64,000 nt of DNA from Prorocentrum cordatum (Eukaryota; Sar; Dinophyceae; Prorocentrales; Prorocentraceae): NCBI GenBank assembly GCA_963575745.1, contig CAUYUJ010016059.1, positions 790,849-854,848 on the forward strand, in the 5' to 3' direction. The notes below the pieces were generated by a model. The model searched no databases. It saw nothing but the letters and a program-made list of their open reading frames with translations, and had not been told where the DNA came from. Position numbers and translations under genes: made by a program. Positions 56,859 through 64,000 of this stretch are shown here, piece by piece. Within the stretch, counting starts at the first letter, position 1. Every line of letters begins with the position of its first letter.

Positions 56859-56862
56859 GCTC
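56859..56862. repeat. Target-site duplication GCTC, right
   Basis: Directly follows the CA end of the LTR and matches 47467-47470. Confidence 0.7.
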
Positions 56863-57490
56863 ACACCTGGGCGCCAGGTGGCTGCTGGCGATGCACCCAA
56901 GGTCCTCGCGCACGCGACGTGGATCGTCGTGGAGGGACGGATAGCAGCTCGGGAATCATGCTGCCGACGCCCCAGCAAAAGCTGTGGTGGCCAAAGGCCG
57001 GCTGGCCGAAGATTACCGCGCTTTCCTTTTTGGTTGCCTCCATTTTGCACGGCTCCTCACCCGATACACGGGGCGCATGGAGGCCGTGCTGACTGAAGCC
57101 GGCACTCGCGGCCATCAAGGCCATGAGGACCTCCGCACTGTTGTGCTCGAGGTGGAAATGTGGTCGGGGCCGGAGAGCGAGGAGGGTGGGGGAGTTCGGG
57201 GAGCATCGCCCGCTGAGCCTGCGGTCGCGGGCTCGGCCCCGGGTGCGAATGCAGGCGCGCCCGCTCGCGAGGCGCGCGCGGACGCTCCGCCTCCGGCTGG
57301 GCCCTGGCTCGTGCGCGGGCACAGCCCCCTGACTGTCCAGATTCGCGAGTGGCGCTGCCCGGAGGGTGGACCCCGGGGCGTTCCTTCTTCAATGTTAGTT
57401 TGCACGGTCTGCTGGGGTCACTCCGCGTGCCCTGGTCGCCGCCATGCGCCGTGTCCGCGTGCGACGTGCCCAGGCTCGAGTGCGACGTGA
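56863..57490 (+). pseudogene. LINE 3' part: end of RNase H and C-terminal Cys cluster
   Basis: Resumes the LINE after the copia insertion. 'KVLAHATWIVVEGRIAARE' and 'NHAADAPAKAVVAKGRLAED' are in neighbouring frames and correspond to the last conserved part of RNase H (the third Asp codon at 56966). The frame to 57490 continues with 'YRAFLFGCLHFARLLTRYTG', a Glu/Pro/Ala-rich linker, and a closing Cys-rich 'CTVCWGHSACPGRRHAPCPR'. This last part resembles the CxxC tails of this LINE group. It follows directly on the left part if the copia element and one GCTC are removed, apart from small frame breaks. A poly(A) tail is not seen. Confidence 0.65.
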
Positions 57491-58020
57491 GGGGCGTGCC
57501 CAGACTCGGGTGCGACGTGCGGCGCGACAGCTCGCTGCTCGAGCCCCGCGGGGCGCTCCCGGAGGAATTCTAGCAGGTAGTTTCTTCTCTCGGCCCGCTG
57601 GGGCTGGTAGGTAGGCAGGATCTTACCTTTCTTGGCTCTGGATGTTGAGTCTGTTGTGGCGCAAGTAGCACGTCCTCTCGGCTCCTGGCGCCACCCGCAT
57701 CCTCGTGCGAAGTGCATCGGATCTCAACACAGTGCTCATACCTCGGTCCGACGACCCTCTTCCTGCCCCATCCATCCTCCCCTGAGATCCGACGTAGCGA
57801 AATTAGCCTGGCGAAAAACCCAACCATACGCAGTTGTGAATACCGCAATTGTGAATACCATCTTCGCCCACGCTCCCTATGTGGCTACGGCTTCCCGCCA
57901 GAGCCCGACATGCGTCCTCGCGGGCGCCGACGACGACGAGGACGGCGCCCCCCTGACCGAGGAGCAGAAAAGCAGGAGAGGGCTCTGAGAGCCATGAGGG
58001 AAGCTGCCACTGGCGCCTTC
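57491..58020. other. Non-coding stretch
   Basis: Begins with short repeats of 'gtgcgacgtg.g.gcgtgcccagactcg' (57.46-57.53 kb). No gene recognised; possibly LINE 3' untranslated sequence. Confidence 0.45.
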
Positions 58021-58021
58021 G

Positions 58022-58510
58022 GTGGAGCTCGGCCACGATCCTCGTGAGGGGTGTGCCGAAATGGCCCGAGGCCGCCATGCGAGTGCCACCACTGGGACCT
58101 TAGGTGGAGCTCCCTATACGGCCACAAAGCGTGTGAGGGGTGTGCCGAAATGGCCCGAGGCAGCCATGCGAGTTCCGCAACTGGGACCTCAGGTGGAGCT
58201 CCCTATGGGGCCACGAAACGTGTGAGGGATGTGCCAAAATGGGTGCGGGGACCGCATGCGAGCTCCGCCTCTGGGACCGTAGGTGGAGCTCCCTATGGGG
58301 CCACGAAACGTGTGAGGGGTGTGCCGAAATGGCCCGAGGCCGCCATGCGAGTTCCGCAACTGGGACCTTAGGTGGAGCTCCCTATGGGGCCACGAAGCGT
58401 GTGAGTGTGTGCCAAAATGGGTGCGGGGAACGCATGCGAGTTCCGCCACTGGGACCTTAGGTGGAGCTCCCTACGGGGCCACGAAGCGTGTGATGGGTGT
58501 GCCGACAGAG
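58022..58510. repeat. ~89-bp minisatellite, GGAGCTCCCT family
   Basis: The marker 'gtgagggg' (or variant) occurs at 58044, 58133, 58222, 58312, 58401 and 58490, periods 89, 89, 90, 89, 89. Units share 'tggagctccctatggggccacgaa' with the array at 13.7-14.7 kb. Units alternate between two spacer types, 'gccgaaatggcccgaggccg' and 'gccaaaatgggtgcggggac'. Frames on both strands are artefacts of the array. The flank at 58612-58636 is the same as that after the first array. Confidence 0.95.
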
Positions 58511-58634
58511 AGACATGCGGAGGGCAGAGGCAAGGAGGGGGAGGAGGGGAGGCAGCGGGAGGAGAAGGAAGGAAGGAAGGAGGACGCGGACGCTGTCTCT
58601 TCAAACCGAGGACCCAACACCACAGGATGGTTGG

Positions 58635-58794
58635 GACAAATTGCAACACCGTAGCAAATCACGCCCAGAGCCCTAGACCCCATCTTTCTGCATCATTAGT
58701 CGACCAGGATCGATATGTGAGGGTCCCGGAGCCCGAAAAAAGGCGCACACGTCCGGCTCGAACAAATTGGATCGCCAGGATCTGAGAGTCCTCC
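58635..58794 (+). repeat. Dispersed ~155-bp repeat, copy 2
   Basis: Aligns with 25702-25857 in the same orientation. Here it follows the 89-bp minisatellite and its conserved flank directly, which the copy at 25.7 kb does not. Confidence 0.75.
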
Positions 58795-59960
58795 CTCCCC
58801 CAGCTCAGCTCCCTCGACGAGGGGGCGGCGAAGGGGCGACCGGGGCGACCAGGGAGGGCACGACGCGCCAGCAGAGGCGACCGGGGCGACCAGGTCGGAG
58901 GGAGCAGCGGGCTCCTCCTCCCTTCGGCCTTCCAGGGGGGCTGGACAAAAATAGAATCGAAACGCTGTCATAAGGAACCCTAAAGAAGCAACGAGACCAC
59001 CGTTTTCCATAGTTGTTAAGCTTCGATGTCCAATAGAAATCCTCAGGAACACCGAGCTGTAAAGCAATTGAGGAACACTGAGCCCTTCCCCACCGAAAAG
59101 GGTTCCTTCTTCAGCAGTCCGACTGTCGCACCAGGACCACTGAACTCGAAGTGCAGTCGAGATTCTGGGCAGCCGAGGCAGCTGCAGTCAGCGGACTTCT
59201 GTTCACGCGTGTGCTGTAGTATCGGGACAAAGTTTTGGGACCAACGCCACGTTCTGATCCTCGTTTCGTCCGTCGCCTGTTTGGCTCAAGTGGCGCGCTC
59301 GCAGGCTCAATGCGTCGCATTCGCTCTCTCGCAACAGCTATGGAAGTGCCGCAAAGCCTGGCGCGTTTGTGTTGGGGTGGGCCTCCTGACAGACCTGGTA
59401 TCCACCGCACAGACGGCCTGACGCAGTCGAAATTGCATTGGCAGAATAATACGCTGACTGCAGGTCCGTGGGTCTGGAGGGCTATGTGTTGGCTCGCTGG
59501 TCGGAGGTCAGGGGTCCTCTGCCTGCCAGCGCTGCTCCGCCGGATCGACGGCTGCTCCTGACGAGCCTCTGGATGACATCCAGGGCCTCGGCGTGTCAGC
59601 TCCTCTCAGGAGACCCCCGAGGACCTCCGTGGACCTCCAGTCCTCGTCTTCTTCCAACTCCCAAAGGGCCTTCATAGGCCTCTCTGATCTCTTCCTTCTC
59701 CTCGTCCCCGGACAGTCTAGACTGCTGATAGTCGCTGGACTGCTTCAAACCTCGACTGGAGATTCAAATCAACGGTCCTGGTGATAATGCCCAGCCCTCC
59801 TGGACGGTCAGGGTCCTCCACCCTGGCTGGTCCACCGCCTCCTGGCTCATCATCCCTCCTGTGCTCTCCCTCCCCCCTCCTTTCGTCATCCCGCGGAAGC
59901 CTCGAAGAAGACGATCTGAAGCACGCTTCAGCCATGACCTTCCTCCTCCTATCATCCTAC
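58795..59960. other. Mostly non-coding; holds a spliced-leader-like site
   Basis: No gene recognised. Frames downstream of the spliced-leader-like site at 59269 are open (for example 59235-59561 plus) but contain no known motif. Confidence 0.45.
59269..59290 (+). other. Possible relict spliced leader
   Basis: Matches the dinoflagellate spliced-leader exon at 19 of 22 positions, with 11 contiguous bases TTTGGCTCAAG at the 3' end. Mismatches fall at positions 6, 10 and 11. If real, the DNA to its right (from 59291) began as the 5' end of a retroposed mRNA, but no recognisable protein follows. Confidence 0.45.
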
Positions 59961-61700
59961 TCCTGTTCCTCCTCCTCCTCCTCCTCCTCGTTATCGACCT
60001 CAACCCCCTCGTCGTGTTCCTCCTCCTCTTCCTCCTCCTCCTCCTCCTGCTACTCCTCCTCCTCCTCCTCTTCATGCCGCCCCCTCACCGTAACCATAAG
60101 CTCGCAAACTCGCGCCCTCCCTCCTTTCTGTTCCTTTGCCTCCTTCCTCCCCGCGCTGCCTGGACCGCACCATGTGCACGCCAGCGTGCGTGGGTGACCC
60201 GGGCCTGCTTTTTTCTCGGCCGCGCCGCCCTCCCCCGACGGCGCCGAGCGGCTGGAAAAGCAAGCGCGCAGGCCCGCAAAGTCGGGTGCCGTTGCAGCGT
60301 GCAGCGTCCCTGCATGTTGCCAGGCGGTAGACGTTGTATCCATGCCCCTGCTCACGCAAGAGTCCCACGATGGGGTCAGAGTGGGGGCATGGATAAGAAT
60401 CTCGTGCCAGGTGCTGAGCTTCTTATCCATACCCTCATCCTCCTTGCGCCCAGAGAGAGGGGCAGCAACATGGACATGGATCAAACGTCGATCGCCAAGG
60501 TGCATCGTCCACCTCTTCCAGGGCGGCCTGGAGGAAGGAGATTGTGTGTATTCCTGCACCTCGCGCGCGCCGGCGGCCACTGAGTGCCTCTGGCGGTGGT
60601 GTACATCCGAGCGCGCCCGTAACGGCGCCCGGAGCCAAGAGCCGTGAACGACCACGAGCCCCCGAAGAAGCAGGGAGGGTGGAGGAGGTGGGCCCCCATC
60701 CGACGCCGTGATAGAGCGCGCGACGCCGTGTGCAGAAGTCGAACCTGGAGCTCTCGACCCGGTCTGGACGCAGGATTTCTCAAACTGGATGAGGTTCCGA
60801 TGGGAGGATCGGGAGTTCGCTAACGGGGGGTGCGATAAACATGGGGTGAAGAAAGTTGCACCGTTCGTGCACCTTCAGGGCCTCAGAGGGGCGCCCTCTG
60901 GAGCCCGTTTAGGGACCCTTTCCTGCAACCCTCGCTACCCCCCTCTTTATCGCCCCTCATCACAAAACGCCAGAATTCCTCCACCTGGACGAGGCCCCGG
61001 AGGAGGAGGATGAGGAGGAGGAGGAGATGGAAGGCCGGTGCAGACCAGCTGCCCTGCCAGGCCAAGCCTGGGGCTAAGGCGGCGTCGCGCCGCACCTGTG
61101 ACGGCGGCGCCGCCGCGCGGATTTCCGACGCCTCCTCCTCACCGCCATCCTTGCCATGATCTTCCTCCACCCCCGACCCCAACCCCCCTTACCCCCCTCG
61201 TTCACCTTCCCCCCCCCCTCCTTCAGTGCCTTCAGTGCACCAAGGAAGGGGAAGGTCAAGCGGGCCACACCTCCCTCACGGCCGCTCAGGGCGTCCAGGT
61301 TGATGCGCCAGTGCCCTTCCAGCTCCCTCCCCCGCCTGCGCACGGTGCCCGCCTGTGGGCGCCTCGTGGGCGCCTCGTGTGCTGGACGGCCGCGTAGATT
61401 GTACCACGCAGATTGCGCCACGCAGCTGGCACCGCACGGCTTCCCTACACCGTTTCTACCCTGACAGTGCTTGCACTGGGGAGCTCTTAATTCGGCCACC
61501 GAAGGTCATCGGTTGGGTGTGCCCCGATTTCGGCTTTTGAAGGAGAAGAGGAGCGCGGACATCCCAGCGAACGCCCCCACGAGCGGCGCGCAAGAGGGGC
61601 TGCGTGAAGCGAGTCGGAGGGGCGGAACGGCGGGCAGATATCCGCCACCGTGCCACTGGGCACGGAGTGGGCGTGTCCTCAGGTCCTGGGCCCCATCCTC
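59961..61700. other. Non-coding with (CTC)n arrays
   Basis: CTC/TCC arrays at about 59965-59990 and 60020-60073. A GGA patch at about 61003-61028. C/T-rich sequence at 61.15-61.22 kb. Overlapping frames on both strands at 60.0-60.7 kb show no motif. Confidence 0.5.
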
Positions 61701-61709
61701 CAAACCTCA

Positions 61710-62565
61710 GCTCTCACTCCTGAAGAGTCTTGAAGAGGCACGTACCCCAAATTCTCAAATCTTCTTGGGCTTGGCGCGTCTTCTCGCGTGACTGTTTCGG
61801 GCCCATGAGGGCCCCAAGACGGGCCAAGAGGGCCCAAGAAGCCCGCAAGACGGTCCAAGGAGGCCCCGAGTCGCCGAACGATCGCCCCAAGATGCTCAGG
61901 AAAGAGGCCTCCAAGAGGCCTCCCAAGAGGGCTTCAAGGCCCCAAACCATTGATTTTTCTTTGGCTTTTGGGACAAATATGCGTTCTCGCATTTTCGGCT
62001 TCCCGGCGCTCCCAGAGAACCCCAGAGGCCCCCAAGAAGACCTCCCCAAGACGGCCCAAGCGGCGTTCGAGAGGGCCCCAAAGGGCCCAAGAGGCGCCCG
62101 AAGCGGCTCCAGGAAGGCCCGAAGAGGCCAAAATCATTGATGTTCGTTAGGTTTTTGACGAATTTGGGCATTTGCTTCTTTTTGGCCGTCCAACAACCCG
62201 GGACGGCCCAAGCGCCCGCAAAGATCGCCCCAAGATCGCCCAAGAGGCCTCCAAGATGGCCCAAGAACGGCTCAAAAGGCCCCCAAGACGGCCCCAAGTG
62301 AGCCCCGAGACGGCCCGAGAGGCCTCGAAGAGGCCTCCAAGATGGCCCAAGAACGGCACAAGAGGCACCCAAGACGGCCCCAAGTGGGCCCCAAGACGGC
62401 CCAAGAGGCCTCCAAGAGGCCCAGACGGCCAAAGGGGCCGCCGTGAAGCCCCCAAAGGCCCCCAAGAGGCCCAGGGAGCCCCCCAAGATGCCTCCAAGAG
62501 GCTCCCAGGAGCTCCCAGGAGGCCCCAAGAGTGCCACCCGGGGCTCCCAAGATGCCCATTCCTCC
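61710..62565. repeat. Degenerate GGCCCCAAGA-rich minisatellite
   Basis: Loose repetition of 'ggccccaaga', 'gaggcctccaagatggcccaag' and 'gacggcccaag' over 850 bases. A longer direct duplication at about 62245-62330 and 62331-62410 shares 'ggcctc.aagatggcccaagaacggc'. An AT-richer 'aaatcattgat' motif occurs at 61949 and 62130. Gly/Leu/Trp-rich frames on the minus strand are artefacts. Confidence 0.8.
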
Positions 62566-63490
62566 TCCTGAACTTCCCCACCATCCTCCCCCAAGTGTTC
62601 CCCGATGGGTTTCCACAATGGCTAGGGAACACATGGTACGATAGCTTGGCAGAGCTCTTGCCACAAAGCTCGGCCACACGGGCGACTCCAAAAGGCAGGG
62701 GGCAGGCGGTGATTCCCCGCAGGCGTCTGCGAGAACATTATGAAACAGGGGGGGGGGGGGCAAAAGCAACCAATACACGGGCACTGCTTTTCGGACAACA
62801 TGGTCGCACCAGGAACCAGAGAGGAAGGCAACGAGGAATAATCAAAGAGGATAAGGAAACAGCGGTGACGGGTCTCAGATCGCGGAGGAGCCCGCCGTGT
62901 GCACCCAACATCGACATGTTGCCTGCAACAGCCCACCTGCGGCAAACATTGGCAAACAACCTGTCTCCCCGTGTTGGTGATAGCCTGGGCGTGAGGGGAA
63001 GGCCGCCACACACGCTGACGCCGTCACCAAGAGAAAGTAGGAGGCCGAGGGGAGGGGGGACATTCAAGAGCACATGCTCCAAGCGCGTGAGCTGCCACGA
63101 CCCCCCCTGCGGCAGCGCGCGCCAGGAAACCTCACCAACAAGATAGCAGGGAGGGAAGAAGCAACAGGTGCCCTGCAACTATATCCGAAAAGCCGCCAGT
63201 GTGCAGAGGAGGAGGGGAAGGAAGAGGAGAGACAACAAGACCGCCTAAAGCCGCACCAGGAGGAGCAAGGCGACATCATGAGGGGCAAGGCGACTGTGCC
63301 AAGTTCCGGGCTGGTGCCGGGTTGGGGCGGCGCTGGTGGGTGCCTCGTGGGCGCCTCGTGCGGCGGGTGGATGTGCTAAGATTTCGCCTGGTGCCCATCT
63401 GTGGGCGCTTCTGAGCGACTCCTGGGCTGGGTGGATGTGCAGAGGGTTCGCCTCGTGCCCGCCCGTGGCCACCTCGTGGGCAAATCGCGC
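62566..63490. other. Non-coding stretch
   Basis: A G13-type run at 62748-62760. From 63.29 to 63.48 kb short repeats of 'gtgggcgcctcgtg' and 'gtggatgtgc' occur. Frames on both strands, no motif recognised. Confidence 0.45.
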
Positions 63491-63496
63491 GCTGAT

Positions 63497-63497
63497 G

Positions 63498-63546
<49 letters not shown>

Positions 63547-63582
63547 GCGCGTGCGTGTGTGTGTGTGTGTGTGCGTGTGCGT

Positions 63583-63613
<31 letters not shown>
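63497..63613. repeat. (GT)n microsatellite
   Basis: About 117 bases of GT dinucleotides with GC interruptions (gtgcgtgtgc). Alternating purine/pyrimidine, so able to adopt Z-DNA. Confidence 0.97.
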
Positions 63614-63614
<1 letters not shown>

Positions 63615-64000
63615 TTGCGGAGCTTGCGCCTGATGCCCACCCGTGGCCTCCCGTGGGCGCCTGGTTCGCGGGGAGGCCTCGTAGGCTTCACTACTCCTGT
63701 TCACAACACGGCTCGCACCACATGGCATACACCACACCGCTGTCACCGCAGATCCTACTCCACAACTTACACCACACAGGCCACACCGCCCAGCCTACGC
63801 AACGTAGCTTGCAACTCGTAGCGTGCAACGCATAGCTTGCACCAGAGGATGTCGACCACACTATATGCACATATGTGTGCATACATATACCTACGTACAT
63901 GTACACACACATACATGTACATAGAAATATTTACTGTGATGCATATATTTGTGTATGCGTATATACATATTCCCGTTCATATATTTTTGTTGGGGCCGGG
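63614..64000. other. Non-coding, ends in TACA/ATAC-rich sequence
   Basis: 63.70-63.84 kb carries short 'acaccaca' and 'gcaacg.agcttgca' repeats. 63.86-63.98 kb is rich in 'atacatgtacata' palindromes. No gene. Confidence 0.5.

Larger units (their letters stand above)
45421..57490 (+). mobile_element. LINE-type non-LTR retrotransposon, split by a copia insertion
   Basis: Reverse transcriptase and RNase H coding remains run 45.42-47.47 kb and resume at 56.86 kb after a 9.4-kb LTR element. The junction sequence GCTC is present on both sides (47467-47470 and 56859-56862). RNase H catalytic-Asp motifs FTDAAYD (47252) and HSDCSA (47403) lie before the insertion. The third motif, NHAADAPAK (56954), lies after it. 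The 5' end abuts the GGTTCGAACC repeats, so the element is probably 5'-truncated. Frame changes and a TAG show that it was inactive or has since decayed. Confidence 0.8.

Noticed and set aside
58233-58250. CCATTTTGGCACA in the 89-bp array as spliced-leader relict
   Set aside because: It is a variant of the array unit (other units read GCCGAAATGG), so the resemblance is accidental.
58022-58510. CRISPR-like regular array
   Set aside because: Whole ~89-bp units are conserved, with no short identical repeats separated by unique spacers, and the DNA is eukaryotic.

Overview
The window reads as nuclear DNA of a dinoflagellate; the genus cannot be fixed from sequence. Supporting signs are two 22-nt stretches that each match the dinoflagellate spliced leader at 19 of 22 positions (44151-44172, minus; 59269-59290, plus), very low gene density, abundant mini- and microsatellites, and nested, decayed retrotransposons. 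No rRNA, tRNA or CRISPR array was found, and nothing has the operon layout of a prokaryote.

Layout. 1-28.2 kb is almost entirely non-coding repeat: a (CT)n tract at 8.57-8.77 kb, a ~76-bp minisatellite at 13.7-14.7 kb, two copies of a ~2.1-kb repeat unit (17.13-19.27 and 21.95-24.16 kb) loaded with trinucleotide arrays, short-unit minisatellites at 20.3-20.9 kb, and G/C-run palindromic repeats at 26.75-27.0 kb. Weak coding relics sit at 2.3-2.8 kb (plus) and 10.5-11.5 kb (minus). 28.2-32.0 kb carries two minus-strand hypothetical genes: a protein with two Cys-x2-Cys pairs, broken by a single-base indel in a G6 run, and a 703-codon open frame of unknown function. 32.2-39.3 kb is repeats: a 10/11-bp TTCAGG minisatellite and a ~160-bp satellite with alternating CG cores.

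39.8-44.2 kb (minus) holds an intronless hypothetical gene with a relict spliced leader 47 nt upstream of its ATG, so probably an mRNA-derived copy, now carrying in-frame stops. Behind it lies an HMG-box gene with a PARP-like CCHC zinc finger, broken once in an A9 run and once by a TGA. 45.36-57.5 kb is a nested transposon: a plus-strand LINE (RT plus RNase H) split inside its RNase H domain by a complete minus-strand Ty1/copia element (47471-56858) with 190/189-bp TG...CA LTRs and a 4-bp GCTC duplication. The copia polyprotein runs gag, zinc knuckle, protease, linker, a cytosine-methyltransferase-like domain, integrase, RT, RNase H, with several frame breaks. 57.5-64 kb returns to minisatellites, including an ~89-bp array related to that at 14 kb.

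No intact autonomous system was found. The most interesting items are the methyltransferase-like domain in the copia polyprotein, the spliced-leader-tagged retrocopy, the broken HMG-box/zinc-finger gene, and the unknown 703-codon protein next to a 28-bp perfect-but-one inverted repeat. Many frame breaks fall in homopolymers, so some may be sequencing errors. All alignments and identities were made by eye.
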